Below, piece by piece: positions 17,530-29,105 of a stretch of 61,285 nt of DNA. The position numbers were made by a program, and so were the translations under genes. The notes beneath the pieces were generated by a model that made no database searches, was not told the origin of the DNA, and worked only from the letters and a program-made list of their open reading frames with translations. This stretch comes from Lachnospiraceae bacterium (GTDB lineage: Bacteria > Bacillota > Clostridia > Lachnospirales > Lachnospiraceae), in NCBI GenBank assembly GCA_022510625.1, contig JAFLTD010000005.1, positions 1-61,285 of the forward strand, written 5' to 3'. Within the stretch, counting starts at the first letter, position 1. Every line of letters starts with the position of its first letter.

Positions 17530-18322
17530 CATGACATTGTACAAGCGGGAGCTGAAGGGCAGTGTCAAGCTGCTGGTCATCTTTGCTGCGGTAATAACCT
17601 TATACGTTTCCATCATCATCAGTATGTATGATCCCGCGATGATGGTCATGTTGGACGGTTTTGCGGAGGCTATGCCCGAAATTATGGCGGCGGTAGGCAT
17701 GAGCGCCGGTGCGACCAGCCTGCTGGGTTTCATGATATCTTATCTCTATGGATTCATCCTGCTGATATTCCCTATGCTGTTCTGCATCTTGCGCGGCAAC
17801 GGACTGATTGCCAAATACATAGACCGAGGTTCCATGGTTTCGCTTGTGGCGGCACCTGTGAAGCGCCGCACGATTGCATTCACACAGATGACAGTTCTTA
17901 CAAGCGGGATTTGGATTCTTGTGATTTACAGCACGGTGTTGGAAGTTGTATGTGCCGAGATATGTTTTCCCGGTGAATTGAATGTCTCCAAACTTTTTTC
18001 TCTCAATGCCGGATTGCTGTGTCTGCATCTGCTTATCGGTGGGATTTGTTTTCTTGCTTCCTGCGTTTTTTCAGATACGAGATACAGCGTCGGATTCGGT
18101 GCCGGAGTGCCCGCACTGATGTATGTGCTGCAGATGCTTGCGAATGTGGGTGGGAATGCAGATGCAGCAAAATATTTTACCTTTTTCACTTTATATAACC
18201 CTGACGGTATCATTTCAGGGGACAACAGTGCAGTGGTAGGAGCTGCGATTCTGCTTGTCGGAGGTGTTGCATTATATGTGATTGGAATCAGTGTATTCAG
18301 TAAAAAGGATATGCATATTTAA
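17522..18322 (+). CDS. ABC-2 type permease
   Basis: A 266-residue membrane protein with about six hydrophobic segments (for example LLVIFAAVITLYVSIIIS, FMISYLYGFILLIFPMLFC and IWILVIYSTVLEVVCAEI). The conserved ABC-2 feature of a long first periplasmic loop followed by LLGFMISYLYG is visible. The frame extends far upstream inside the ATPase gene, but ATG 17522 is preceded by GGAGGTGAAAAGG and gives the expected N-terminus MINMTLYKRELK. It pairs with the ATPase encoded just upstream. Confidence 0.88.
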   Translation: MINMTLYKRELKGSVKLLVIFAAVITLYVSIIISMYDPAMMVMLDGFAEAMPEIMAAVGMSAGATSLLGFMISYLYGFILLIFPMLFCILRGNGLIAKYIDRGSMVSLVAAPVKRRTIAFTQMTVLTSGIWILVIYSTVLEVVCAEICFPGELNVSKLFSLNAGLLCLHLLIGGICFLASCVFSDTRYSVGFGAGVPALMYVLQMLANVGGNADAAKYFTFFTLYNPDGIISGDNSAVVGAAILLVGGVALYVIGISVFSKKDMHI

Positions 18323-18419
18323 GAGTGGTCAATAATAAATTCGTCAATTTCATGATGCCTTCTCCGGAAAAATGTGGTAAAATTTTTAGGTAGCGAAGTT
18401 GCGATTCGGGGAGGTGTTC

Positions 18420-21353
18420 ATGGAGACTCATAATAACATAAAAAAAATCGGCCGTAATATTTTGATTTCTATTGCGATGATTTTAGTCATTTTGGCTTCA
18501 TTGATGCTCTTTATGCGTACAAACACCAAGCGTATTATAAGTCAGAACGAGAGCTATATCGCCGATGCCACAGTTCTCTCCGTTGACCATGTCAATAATC
18601 GTTTTGAATCTAAACTCAGCAATATCCGGATGATTGCGGCTTTGTATGGTGAATCCATGGACAGCCCGACGGTTGATACGGATATCATAATGGATCTCTG
18701 CCCGCCCGATTATTTCGACTACATCAGGTTTATTCCGTCTGACGGTCAGTTTATGACCCCTGCCGGGGAAATTGCCGATCTTACAAGTCGTGAATCTTAT
18801 ATCAACGGGATGCAGGGGATCACCGGTGTCTGCAGCGCCGATGTCGAATGGATTACAGAGTTCACTATGCTTTCCTTTTACACGCCGATGTACTATAAAG
18901 GAGAAATTATCGGCGTTCTCTGCGGACTATATGATTCCGGAGGGATGACCAGCATCATTTCCAATGAATTTTTCGGTGCCACGGCAAGTGTTTATCTATG
19001 TGCGGAGGACGGTACGGTAATTATCGCCACAGGAGATGATACGCCGCCTGAAAATATACTGGAGGCTGCGAGAACCTCAGACACCTTTTTCGGCAAAACA
19101 CAGGAATCGTTTTTTGAGGCTTTTGCCAATCGTCAAGCACACTCTTTCAGTTATGAAAATAATTCCGAAACGGAAAATGCCTATATTGCTCCTCTTAAAT
19201 ACAATGACTGGATTCTGGTACAAAGTTTTCCGGCACAGATTACCACAGGTATGTTACATAGGGCAAATAATGCAGGTATCGTGCTGTGCGGCAGCATTAT
19301 CTTGGCTTTTCTAGCATACATAGTATTCCTTTTGATCGTAAAGAGACGAAACGAGATCAGCCTGACAAATGAAAACGAGAAGATCAGCAATATTGTCGAG
19401 AGCGTTACCGCTGTTTTCAGTCGTTTTGCAGTCGTAGATCTAAAGAACGACCAATATTATTATGTGGCAAAGACGGACGGAATGCCGCCGGAGGGGAAAT
19501 ATACGGATCTCATTAAGTATGTGAGCCGATTCTACATTCCCGAGGAAGATCATGTGACGATGGCTGAGGTGGTCATGCCGGAACATATCCAGAAAACCCT
19601 GACGGAAGATTTGGATTATCTGCAATATGAATACCATATCAACCGAGGAGTGGATAAATGGGAAAACCTCTCTATCATATGCTTAAAAAGAGAAGACGGA
19701 AAGCCGATTTCAATCCTCTATGCGGTTCAGGATATCACGGAGCGCAAGAATAAGGAGATTGAAAGCAGGATTGCTCTTCAGGAAGCTTTCGATGCGGCGA
19801 AAGCAGCCAACAATGCAAAGAGCGAGTTCCTGTCCAGAATGTCTCATGATATCCGCACACCCATGAATGCGGTTATGGGCATGACAACGGTTGCTTCCAT
19901 GCATATGGACGACAAGGAACGGCTTACAGACTGTCTTAACAAGATTACCGCCTCAAGCCGTCATTTGCTGGCGCTCATCAATGACGTTCTTGACATGTCC
20001 AAAATTGAAAGCGGTAAGGTCACACTCTCCGAAGAGCCGTTTAATCTCTCGGAGATGATAGAGGGTATCTTCACCATTATGCTGCCGCAGATTAAGGCCA
20101 AAAATCAGCAGATCAATATTAGAACGTCCAACATTGTTCACGAGGATCTGATTGGCGATACGCTCAGATTGAGACAGGTTTTTGTCAATATTATGGGCAA
20201 TGCCGTGAAGTTTACCCCCGATGGAGGAAGCCTTTCTTTAGATATCAACGAAATCGATTCACGGATGCCGGGAAAAGCCGGTTATGAGTTCGTGTTTGCT
20301 GACACCGGAATCGGCATGGAGCAGTCATTTATAGATGAAATTTTTGAACCCTTTTCACGTTCCAAAAATCCGAATTCTCAAAAAATCGAGGGTACCGGAT
20401 TAGGTATGGCAATTGTGAAGAATATCGTAAATATGATGGATGGAGATGTCAAAGTTGAGAGTAAGGTCGGAGAAGGTTCGAAATTTACGGTGCGTGTATT
20501 CCTCACAATTCAGGAACTGAAAGAAATCGATAGCGATGCTCTCGGTTCACTTAAAATTCTTGTTGTCGATGATGACAAAGTTTCTGCGGAAAGTACCCGG
20601 GAAATTTTGAGTAACATCGGTATAGATGCGACGTGCGTATTCAGCGGTGAAGATGCGATAGCAGAGATTGTTCGTCAGCATGAGAACGGAGAGGACTTCT
20701 CCGCGGTGATTATGGATTGGCAGATGCCGAATATGGATGGTGTACAGGCGACCGCTGAAATTCGACGGAAAGTGGGCAATTCTATTCCGGTTGTGATCCT
20801 TTCCGCATACGACTGGACGGATATTGAACAGAACGCCAGAGATATGGGTGTAAATGCGTTTGTCGCCAAACCTCTTTTCCGTTCACGACTCATTTACGTC
20901 CTCAGGTCTTTGGTTGACCAGGCAGGACGGTCGACCGGTGCGGAAGTGGATCTTCTCGATGAAAACAAATTCAGCGGCAAGCGTATTCTTCTGGTAGATG
21001 ATATTGAACTGAACCGGGAGATTGCGGCGGAGCTGTTATCTATGAACGGCATACTGGTCGAGTGCGCGTTTGACGGCCAGATGGCGGTGGATATACTGAA
21101 GGAAAAGCCTGAACATTATTATGATCTGGTCTTTATGGATATTCAGATGCCGAATATGAACGGATATGAAGCGACAAGAGCGATTCGTGCTTCTGAGAGA
21201 GAAGATTTAAAGACAATACCGATTATTGCCATGAGCGCCGACGCGTTTTCGGATGATGTTTATAAATCAAAGGAATCCGGCATGAACGATCACGTATCGA
21301 AACCGATTGACATTCCGAAACTCATGGAGACATTGGAAACATGGTTGAACTAG
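18420..21353 (+). CDS. hybrid sensor histidine kinase with two receiver domains
   Basis: A 977-residue membrane sensor. It has a first transmembrane helix (about residues 14-34), an extracellular Cache-like sensor region, a second helix near 285-310 and a PAS-like linker. Next come HisKA with phospho-acceptor H476 (MSHDIRTPMNAVMG), an HATPase domain ending with the G-box GTGLGMAIVKNI, and two C-terminal receivers with acceptors D766 (VIMDWQMPNMDG) and D907 (VFMDIQMPNMNG). No HPt or DNA-binding domain is present, so output needs a partner. ATG 18420 has GGGGAGG at 18408-18414. No response regulator gene adjoins; the next gene is an arabinofuranosidase. Confidence 0.93.
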   Translation: METHNNIKKIGRNILISIAMILVILASLMLFMRTNTKRIISQNESYIADATVLSVDHVNNRFESKLSNIRMIAALYGESMDSPTVDTDIIMDLCPPDYFDYIRFIPSDGQFMTPAGEIADLTSRESYINGMQGITGVCSADVEWITEFTMLSFYTPMYYKGEIIGVLCGLYDSGGMTSIISNEFFGATASVYLCAEDGTVIIATGDDTPPENILEAARTSDTFFGKTQESFFEAFANRQAHSFSYENNSETENAYIAPLKYNDWILVQSFPAQITTGMLHRANNAGIVLCGSIILAFLAYIVFLLIVKRRNEISLTNENEKISNIVESVTAVFSRFAVVDLKNDQYYYVAKTDGMPPEGKYTDLIKYVSRFYIPEEDHVTMAEVVMPEHIQKTLTEDLDYLQYEYHINRGVDKWENLSIICLKREDGKPISILYAVQDITERKNKEIESRIALQEAFDAAKAANNAKSEFLSRMSHDIRTPMNAVMGMTTVASMHMDDKERLTDCLNKITASSRHLLALINDVLDMSKIESGKVTLSEEPFNLSEMIEGIFTIMLPQIKAKNQQINIRTSNIVHEDLIGDTLRLRQVFVNIMGNAVKFTPDGGSLSLDINEIDSRMPGKAGYEFVFADTGIGMEQSFIDEIFEPFSRSKNPNSQKIEGTGLGMAIVKNIVNMMDGDVKVESKVGEGSKFTVRVFLTIQELKEIDSDALGSLKILVVDDDKVSAESTREILSNIGIDATCVFSGEDAIAEIVRQHENGEDFSAVIMDWQMPNMDGVQATAEIRRKVGNSIPVVILSAYDWTDIEQNARDMGVNAFVAKPLFRSRLIYVLRSLVDQAGRSTGAEVDLLDENKFSGKRILLVDDIELNREIAAELLSMNGILVECAFDGQMAVDILKEKPEHYYDLVFMDIQMPNMNGYEATRAIRASEREDLKTIPIIAMSADAFSDDVYKSKESGMNDHVSKPIDIPKLMETLETWLN

Positions 21354-21390
21354 AATGTTATATGTTATAATAACAGAAATATAAATTTCT
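21345..21390 (+). promoter_or_regulatory. promoter and palindrome before the arabinofuranosidase gene
   Basis: TTGAAC (21345-21350), then TGT-TATAAT with the -10 at 21366-21371 (extended -10, 15-bp spacer). Directly downstream AGAAAT-ATAA-ATTTCT (21375-21390) is a perfect 6+6 inverted repeat at the expected transcription start, a suitable place for a repressor. The regulator is unknown. Confidence 0.5.
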
Positions 21391-21433
21391 TGTCATTCAA
21401 AAAAATACATAGTGAAGGGAGAATAAGTATCTT

Positions 21434-22942
21434 ATGGCAGTATTGTATATCAATGAGAAACAAAAAGAAGGGCACATCAATGCCGAGATTTACGGTCATT
21501 TCTCGGAGCATCTCGGAAGATGTATTTATGAAGGATTGTATGTCGGAGAGAATTCCGACATCCCCAATGTCAACGGCATGCGCAAGGACGTGGTCGACGC
21601 CTTAAAGGAAATGCAGATTCCCGTGCTTCGTTGGCCGGGCGGATGTTTTGCCGACGAGTATCACTGGAAAGACGGAATCGGCCCCAAAGAGTCCCGCAAG
21701 AAGATGGTCAATACCCATTGGGGCGGTGTCGTGGAAGATAACAGTTTCGGTACGCATGAATTTTTTGAGTTGTGTGAGCAGCTTGGATGCAAGACCTATG
21801 TGAACGGTAACGTAGGCAGCGGAACCGTGCAGGAGATGAGCGAGTGGGTGGAATACATGACATTTGACGGTGTTTCGCCCATGGCGGATATGCGCAAAGC
21901 CAACGGACATGAGAAACCCTGGAAAGTGGATTTCTTTGGCGTAGGTAATGAGAACTGGGGCTGCGGCGGCAACATGACGCCGGAGTATTACGGCAATCTA
22001 TACCGCAGATATCAGACTTATGTGAGACAGTACAGCAATGACGCACCGATTCGGAAGGTGTGCTGCGGACCCAATTCGTCAGATTATTTCTGGACGGAGG
22101 GTGTGTTGAAAACCTGCTTCGCCAATCCGCAGCCGGAGAATGCACACGGCTATATGGATGCCCTTTCCCTGCATTATTATACAGTGCCGAATGAATGGGA
22201 TCACAAGGGGAGTGCGACGGAGTTTGATGATAAGGAATGGTATCGGACGCTGGCGAAAGCGCTCTATATGGAGGAGCTGATCAATCGCCACGGTGCGATT
22301 ATGGATCAGTATGATCCCGATAAGAAGATTGGCTTGTATGTGGACGAGTGGGGCTGCTGGTTCGACGTGGAGCCCGGTACAAATCCCGGATTTCTCTATC
22401 AGCAGAACAGCATGCGCGATGCTCTGGTGGCAGGTGCAACACTGAATATCTTCAATAAGCACTGTGACCGCGTCAAGATGGCTTGTATCGCCCAGCTTGT
22501 CAATGTGCTGCAGTCCGTTATCCTCACGGAAGGGCCGAAGATGATCCTGACGCCGACATACCATGTCTTCCATATGTATAAGCATCATCAGAATGCAGAT
22601 CTGCTTCACAGCTATTTGGAGGGCAATAAGACCGTCGGTGTGGACGAGGAAAATCAGGTTCCGCTTTTGAATGAATCCGTTTCCATAGATGCAGACGGTG
22701 TGATTCATGTCACTGTGAACAATCTGTCCGTATCGGAAAGTGCACCGGTAGAGATCGCCTTCATGGAGCTGAAGCCGTCTGAAGTGAAGGCATCAATCCT
22801 TACGGGTACAATGCACGCACATAATACGTTTGATGAGCCGGAACAGGTAAAAGAGACGGCTTATACCGACTTTGAGATCGCGGGGGACAGAATTAAGTTT
22901 ACCGCACCTAAATGCAGTGTGATCAGCTTCACCATTCGCTAA
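21434..22942 (+). CDS. alpha-N-arabinofuranosidase, GH51
   Basis: A 502-residue cytoplasmic glycosidase without a signal peptide. GH51 hallmarks are present: N-terminal [35 protein letters not shown], the acid/base glutamate E173 in GNENWGCGG, and the nucleophile glutamate E305 in YVDEWGCWF. The C-terminal part is the usual beta-sandwich. It releases terminal arabinofuranose from imported arabino-oligosaccharides. A sugar ABC uptake system (chvE-mmsA-mmsB) is encoded shortly downstream, which fits import and intracellular release of pentoses. A palindrome at its promoter suggests local repression. Confidence 0.95.
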   Translation: MAVLYINEKQKEGHINAEIYGHFSEHLGRCIYEGLYVGENSDIPNVNGMRKDVVDALKEMQIPVLRWPGGCFADEYHWKDGIGPKESRKKMVNTHWGGVVEDNSFGTHEFFELCEQLGCKTYVNGNVGSGTVQEMSEWVEYMTFDGVSPMADMRKANGHEKPWKVDFFGVGNENWGCGGNMTPEYYGNLYRRYQTYVRQYSNDAPIRKVCCGPNSSDYFWTEGVLKTCFANPQPENAHGYMDALSLHYYTVPNEWDHKGSATEFDDKEWYRTLAKALYMEELINRHGAIMDQYDPDKKIGLYVDEWGCWFDVEPGTNPGFLYQQNSMRDALVAGATLNIFNKHCDRVKMACIAQLVNVLQSVILTEGPKMILTPTYHVFHMYKHHQNADLLHSYLEGNKTVGVDEENQVPLLNESVSIDADGVIHVTVNNLSVSESAPVEIAFMELKPSEVKASILTGTMHAHNTFDEPEQVKETAYTDFEIAGDRIKFTAPKCSVISFTIR

Positions 22943-22953
22943 AGGGATATGAT

Positions 22954-23235
22954 ATGGAACAGGAAAAGCAATCAAGACGCGTGTGCAGAAAGTGCCTGAG
23001 TGCAGACATGGATGAAAAGGTATATTTTGAAAATCTGCACGCTTACATTGCAAATTTGGATGAGGAATTAAAAGTTGACCGGCCGCTTTATGATAAGCGG
23101 CTGGCTGTATGTAAGGACTGTGATCTGTTGGCGGATGCCATGTGCAGGGCATGCGGCTGTTACGTGGAGCTGAGAGCGGTTATACGGAAGAATGCGTGTC
23201 CTTACGACAAGTGGACAGCAGAGAAGGCAGAATGA
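22954..23235 (+). CDS. DUF6171-like cysteine-rich small protein
   Basis: A 93-residue acidic protein with two zinc-ribbon-like cysteine groups: CRKCL near residues 11-15, then CKDCDLLADAMCRACGCYVE and a late NACPYDKW. This pattern resembles the DUF6171 family found in Lachnospiraceae, recalled from memory and not searched. The cysteine spacing suggests a structural zinc or iron site. Function is unknown. It starts 11 bp after the arabinofuranosidase stop and is probably co-transcribed with it; a longer in-frame start lies inside that gene and is not used. Confidence 0.7.
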   Translation: MEQEKQSRRVCRKCLSADMDEKVYFENLHAYIANLDEELKVDRPLYDKRLAVCKDCDLLADAMCRACGCYVELRAVIRKNACPYDKWTAEKAE

Positions 23236-23292
23236 TTTTTGAATGCACACACGTGCGAAAATTTGTAATAAATAACATAAAATAAATAATAT

Positions 23293-23338
23293 ACTTTTTA
23301 AAAAGTGTGTGTTATAATACAAAATAGAGCGAAAGCTC
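23293..23338 (+). promoter_or_regulatory. chvE promoter with palindromic operator and leader hairpin
   Basis: ACTTTTTAAAAAGT (23293-23306) is a perfect 14-bp palindrome covering the -35 region. TATAAT follows at 23313-23318. In the leader, GAGC-GAAA-GCTC (23327-23338) can form a small GNRA-loop hairpin. About 70 nt of leader then lead to the ribosome site at 23396. The palindrome is a good repressor-site candidate. Confidence 0.6.
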
Positions 23339-23408
23339 GGACTCCAAACCACAATATTTATTGATGGGAGGAGTTCAACCGTTTATTATTTTTATAGGAG
23401 GATTTTTT

Positions 23409-24632
23409 ATGAAAAGAAAATTACTTAGTGCTTTGTTAAGCGCTGCAATGGTAGCCGTTCTTTTGACCGGCTGCGGATCCGGTTCCGATACCGGTTCAAG
23501 TGCCGGTTCCGATACCGGTGCGGATGCAGGTACAACCACAGAAGCGCCCGCTCCGACAGATGATGCGGATACGGGAGCAGATACTTCATCTGCAAATGCA
23601 GGTGGTTCTAAGATTGGTATTTCTATGCCGACACAGTCTTTGGAGCGTTGGAATCGTGACGGTGAATATCTTGATGAGCAGTTCAAGGCAGCAGGTTATG
23701 AGACGATTCTTACCTATTCCGACAATGATGCAGGAAGACAGGTAAATGATATCCAGAATATGCTTGCAGAGGGCGTTAATCTTCTGGTAATCGCCGCTAT
23801 CGACGGCGAGGCACTCAATACGGTTATGAACGAAGCTGCCGAGGCAGGTGTTCAGGTTATCGCATATGACCGTCTGATCATGAATGATGCAGTTTCCTAT
23901 TATGTATCTTTTGATAACTACACTGTAGGTAAGCTGCAGGGACAGTTCGTTGAGAGTACTCTGGATCTTGCAAATGCAGGCGATACGGTATACAACATCG
24001 AGTTTACCGCAGGTGATCCGGCAGATAACAATGCAGGTTACTTCTTTAACGGTGCGTTTGATGTTTTGAAACCTTATATCGATGCCGGCACATTGAATGT
24101 TGTTTCCGGTCAGACTGATTTCAGCAGCGTTGCAACAAATCAGTGGAATACCGACACAGCTCTTGAGAGAGCTCAGAACATTCTTTCTTCATACTACGCT
24201 GATGGCACACAGCTGGATGTTTGGCTTTGCTCCAACGACTCCACAGCTCTCGGTGTAGCACAGGCAATCACTTCCGACTATGCGGGAGGTAATTCCGTAC
24301 TGATCACAGGTCAGGACGGTGACGAGGCAAACTTAAAGAACATCGTTGACGGTGTTCAGACCATGACGGTTTATAAGAACGTAAGTAACGAGGCTATTGT
24401 TACTCTGGCTCTTGCAAAGGCTATGATGAGCGGTGATGCGATCGGCGAGTCTCTGATTCCTTCCTTCGGAATCGAGTGCGCATACGATACAGAGTCCTAT
24501 GAGACTTCCGAAGGCAACAAGTGCCCGTCCTTCCTGCTTGTACCGAGCGTAATCACAAAAGACAATCTGCAGGATCTGGTTGACACCGGTTTATATACCA
24601 TGGGTGATGACGGATACCTGAAAGCAAACTAA
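23409..24632 (+). CDS. chvE: multiple monosaccharide ABC transporter substrate-binding lipoprotein (ChvE-like)
   Basis: A 407-residue lipoprotein. The signal peptide ends in the lipobox LLTGC, followed by a low-complexity Gly/Ser/Asp/Thr linker of about 45 residues, then a periplasmic binding protein type 1 fold starting KIGISMPTQSLERWNRDG. The NDAGRQVNDIQNMLAEGVN region and GDPADNNAGYFFNGAFD fit the ChvE/MglB/XylF group that binds monosaccharides such as xylose, arabinose, glucose or galactose. The true start is ATG 23409 behind AGGAGGATTTTTT. A terminator-like hairpin at 24662 separates it from mmsA, which would give excess binding protein over transporter. Confidence 0.9.
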   Translation: MKRKLLSALLSAAMVAVLLTGCGSGSDTGSSAGSDTGADAGTTTEAPAPTDDADTGADTSSANAGGSKIGISMPTQSLERWNRDGEYLDEQFKAAGYETILTYSDNDAGRQVNDIQNMLAEGVNLLVIAAIDGEALNTVMNEAAEAGVQVIAYDRLIMNDAVSYYVSFDNYTVGKLQGQFVESTLDLANAGDTVYNIEFTAGDPADNNAGYFFNGAFDVLKPYIDAGTLNVVSGQTDFSSVATNQWNTDTALERAQNILSSYYADGTQLDVWLCSNDSTALGVAQAITSDYAGGNSVLITGQDGDEANLKNIVDGVQTMTVYKNVSNEAIVTLALAKAMMSGDAIGESLIPSFGIECAYDTESYETSEGNKCPSFLLVPSVITKDNLQDLVDTGLYTMGDDGYLKAN

Positions 24633-24661
24633 TATTTAGCATCGATAAAGCTAGACCTTAT

Positions 24662-24690
24662 AAGGGCGGGGCATCTGCCCCGTCCTTTTT
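24662..24690 (+). terminator. partial terminator/attenuator between chvE and mmsA
   Basis: AAGGGCGGGGCA (24662-24673) pairs with TGCCCCGTCCTTT (24676-24688) with one mismatch, a 2-nt gap at the apex, and a T-run. Its position after the binding-protein gene and before the ATPase/permease genes suggests partial termination that sets the ratio of ChvE to MmsAB. Confidence 0.75.
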
Positions 24691-24738
24691 AAGCAGGAAT
24701 TTGGGGTATCATAGAAAAGTGAAAAGGAGGAGGAACTT

Positions 24739-26274
24739 TTGGCTGATGTTATTTTGGAAATGAAATCAATTACCAAGGAGTTCCCGGGGGTAAAGGCACT
24801 GGATGATGTCAATCTGGTGGTAGAACGAGGAGAGATTCACGCTCTGATCGGTGAGAACGGAGCGGGGAAATCCACATTAATGAATGTATTGTCCGGAACA
24901 TATCCTTTTGGAAGTTACACGGGCGATATCTATTACGACGGAGAACTTTGTCAGTTCAAGACGCTTAAAGACAGTGAAGCGAAGGGAATCGTTATCATCC
25001 ATCAGGAATTGGCTTTGATTCCGCTTCTTACTATCGGCGAGAACATGTTTTTAGGTAATGAGAAAAAGAATAAGTTTGGATATATTGACTGGGATTTGAC
25101 CTACAATGAGGCGGAGAAGCATATGAAGCAGGTCGGCCTCAATGAGTCGGCGCAAACTCTGGTTAAAGATATAGGAACCGGAAAGCAGCAGCTTGTCGAG
25201 ATTGCGAAAGCATTTTCCAAAAACGTTAAACTGCTGATTCTGGATGAGCCGACATCTTCTTTGAATGATGAGGATGCCAAGATGCTTTTGGATCTTTTGA
25301 TGGAATTCAAGAAGAACGGTTTGACATCAATTATTATCACTCACAAATTAAACGAGATCATCTACTGTGCGGATAAGGCTACGATCATCCGCGACGGTTC
25401 CACAATTGAAACACTGGTGAAGGGTGTGGACGAATTCAGTGAGGACCGTATCATCAAAGGTATGGTCGGACGTCCGATGGATGACCGCTATCCGAAGAGA
25501 GAGCATAATGTTCGTCCGGAAGTCGGGTTGGAGGTTAAGAACTGGACTGTCTACCATCCGCTTTATCATGAAAAGATTGTAGATCACGACATCTCTTTTA
25601 AGGTACATAAAGGAGAGGTCATAGGTTTTTCGGGACTGCAGGGAGCAGGACGTACAGAGTTGGCGATGTCTATTTTCGGCAAGAGTTATGGAACGAACAT
25701 CAGCGGTGAGCTGTACATAGACGGCAAGCAAGTTGATCTGAAAAACCCGGAGCAGGCAATCAGCCATAAGATTGCCTATGTGACCGAAGATAGAAAGACT
25801 AACGGTCTTATTTTGGGAGAGTCCATTCGGTTTAATACGACACTTGCCCGGCTGGATAAAGTCTGTGCAAAAGGCGTAATCGATGTGACGGAGGAGAAGA
25901 ACGCTGCGGAAGAGATGACTAAAGCGATGGGTACGAAGACACCGTCCGTGGAACAGAAGGTTGGAAATCTGTCCGGCGGTAACCAGCAGAAAGCACTGCT
26001 TGGTAAATGGATGTTTGCGGAACCCGATATTCTTATTCTGGATGAACCGACCCGTGGTATCGATGTCGGCGCCAAATATGATATTTACTGTCTGATTAAC
26101 GAGATGGTAGATAATGGGAAATCGGTTATTATGATTTCCTCTGAAATGCCGGAACTGATTGGTATGTGTGACCGAATCTATGTTATGAATGAGGGTGAAC
26201 TTCGAGGAGAGCTGGATGCGAAAGATGCTACTCAGGAGAAGATCATGAGCTTCATTATCAGTGCCGACAAGTAA
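24739..26274 (+). CDS. mmsA: multiple monosaccharide ABC transporter ATP-binding protein
   Basis: A 511-residue double-NBD ATPase of the sugar CUT2 type. The N-terminal half has Walker [24 protein letters not shown] in place of a classic signature, and Walker [12 protein letters not shown]. The C-terminal half has the usual degenerate Walker A ([10 protein letters not shown]), signature LSGGNQQK and [14 protein letters not shown]. This asymmetry is normal for MglA/XylG/GguA proteins. The start is TTG 24739 behind AAAAGGAGGAGG. It powers the permease encoded 20 bp downstream. Confidence 0.93.
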   Translation: MADVILEMKSITKEFPGVKALDDVNLVVERGEIHALIGENGAGKSTLMNVLSGTYPFGSYTGDIYYDGELCQFKTLKDSEAKGIVIIHQELALIPLLTIGENMFLGNEKKNKFGYIDWDLTYNEAEKHMKQVGLNESAQTLVKDIGTGKQQLVEIAKAFSKNVKLLILDEPTSSLNDEDAKMLLDLLMEFKKNGLTSIIITHKLNEIIYCADKATIIRDGSTIETLVKGVDEFSEDRIIKGMVGRPMDDRYPKREHNVRPEVGLEVKNWTVYHPLYHEKIVDHDISFKVHKGEVIGFSGLQGAGRTELAMSIFGKSYGTNISGELYIDGKQVDLKNPEQAISHKIAYVTEDRKTNGLILGESIRFNTTLARLDKVCAKGVIDVTEEKNAAEEMTKAMGTKTPSVEQKVGNLSGGNQQKALLGKWMFAEPDILILDEPTRGIDVGAKYDIYCLINEMVDNGKSVIMISSEMPELIGMCDRIYVMNEGELRGELDAKDATQEKIMSFIISADK

Positions 26275-26294
26275 AGCGAAAGGAGTGTTCTATT

Positions 26295-27488
26295 ATGTCT
26301 AACGAAAAAACAAATCAGGGCGTCGGTCAATTTCATTTAGGTGCTTTCCTGACCAAATACAGTATGGTTATTGCTCTGGTTGCGGTATTTATCTTATTTT
26401 ACTTTTTAACGGGCGGGCGTTTGCTGTATGCGCAGAACATGTCGAATCTGCTTCTGCAGAACGGATACGTTCTCGTTATGGCCTGCGGTATGTTGTTGTG
26501 TATTCTGACCGGTGGTAACATCGATCTTTCCGTCGGCTCAGTGATCTGTCTGACCGGCGGTATTGCGGCGGTATTGATTACCAACCATGGATTCAATATT
26601 TACCTTACGATTTTACTTTCTCTGGCGATCGGTCTGGTGGCCGGTATTTGGCAGGGATACTGGATCGGTTATGTGAGGATTCCTCCGTTTATCACAACAC
26701 TGGGCGGTATGTTTATCTTCCGCGGCTTCGGTCGTCTTGTGCTGGATTCTAAGACAGTATCCGTTCAGAATGCCTCATTCTTAAATATTTTTACCGCTTA
26801 CATCAAGATTCCGGGACTCGATGCGGACGGACGTATTTTATCCCCGTTGATCGTAGGTATTTTGGCAGTTGTATTCATTTTCTACAGCACGGTTTCTTCC
26901 CGTGCCAATAAGGCGAAGAAGGGTTATCGTCAGAACAGTATGCTTGCCGATTTCGGCCGGGCGGCACTGATCTCTGTCGTACTTGTGGCATACTGCTATC
27001 TGCTGTGCCAGTACAAAGGTATTTCGGTTATGTTGGTATGGGTTGTTGCGATCTGTCTGATCTATCACTTCATCACTTCCAAGACAGCGTTCGGTCGTTA
27101 TTTCTATGCTGTGGGCGGAAATGAGAAGGCGACTCAGCTCTCCGGTATCAACACCAACAAGGTATATTTCCTGGCATATGCCAACATGGGACTTCTGGCA
27201 GGACTCTGTGGTCTGCTCTGTCTGGCGCGTGTCGGTTCCGTAAACGGTTCGACCGGTACTTCCTTCGAGATGGATGCGATCGGTTCCTGTTTCATCGGTG
27301 GAGCTTCCGCATACGGCGGAGTCGGTACGATTCCGGGCGTTATCATCGGTGCGCTTTTGCTCGGTGTCATCAACATGGGTATGTCCATCATGGGTATCGG
27401 TGATTCCTGGCAGTATGTTGTCAAGGGCGGCGTGCTTCTGGTAGCCGTAATCTTTGACGTGGTTTCTCACCGCAAGACAGGAAAGTAA
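26295..27488 (+). CDS. mmsB: multiple monosaccharide ABC transporter permease
   Basis: A 397-residue membrane protein of the BPD_transp_2 (CUT2) family, with about ten helices. Typical features are the segments GNIDLSVGSVICLTGGIAA and FGRYFYAVGGNEKATQLSGI followed by a C-terminal SCFIGGASAYGGVGTIPG. The length and the long central cytoplasmic stretch (about residues 195-225) match the GguB/MmsB subgroup rather than XylH or RbsC. It is preceded by AAAGGAG. A strong hairpin terminator follows at 27529. Confidence 0.93.
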   Translation: MSNEKTNQGVGQFHLGAFLTKYSMVIALVAVFILFYFLTGGRLLYAQNMSNLLLQNGYVLVMACGMLLCILTGGNIDLSVGSVICLTGGIAAVLITNHGFNIYLTILLSLAIGLVAGIWQGYWIGYVRIPPFITTLGGMFIFRGFGRLVLDSKTVSVQNASFLNIFTAYIKIPGLDADGRILSPLIVGILAVVFIFYSTVSSRANKAKKGYRQNSMLADFGRAALISVVLVAYCYLLCQYKGISVMLVWVVAICLIYHFITSKTAFGRYFYAVGGNEKATQLSGINTNKVYFLAYANMGLLAGLCGLLCLARVGSVNGSTGTSFEMDAIGSCFIGGASAYGGVGTIPGVIIGALLLGVINMGMSIMGIGDSWQYVVKGGVLLVAVIFDVVSHRKTGK

Positions 27489-27528
27489 TGCAGGTCATTC
27501 AATAGATTCTGTTGATAATATCATTCAT

Positions 27529-29084
<1,556 letters not shown>

Positions 29085-29105
29085 TCGGAAGGAGATTCGG
29101 TCATC

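Noticed and set aside
23375-23686. 103-residue minus-strand ORF rich in Val/Ser/Pro
   Set aside because: It is the complement of the Gly/Ser/Asp/Thr low-complexity linker of the ChvE lipoprotein.
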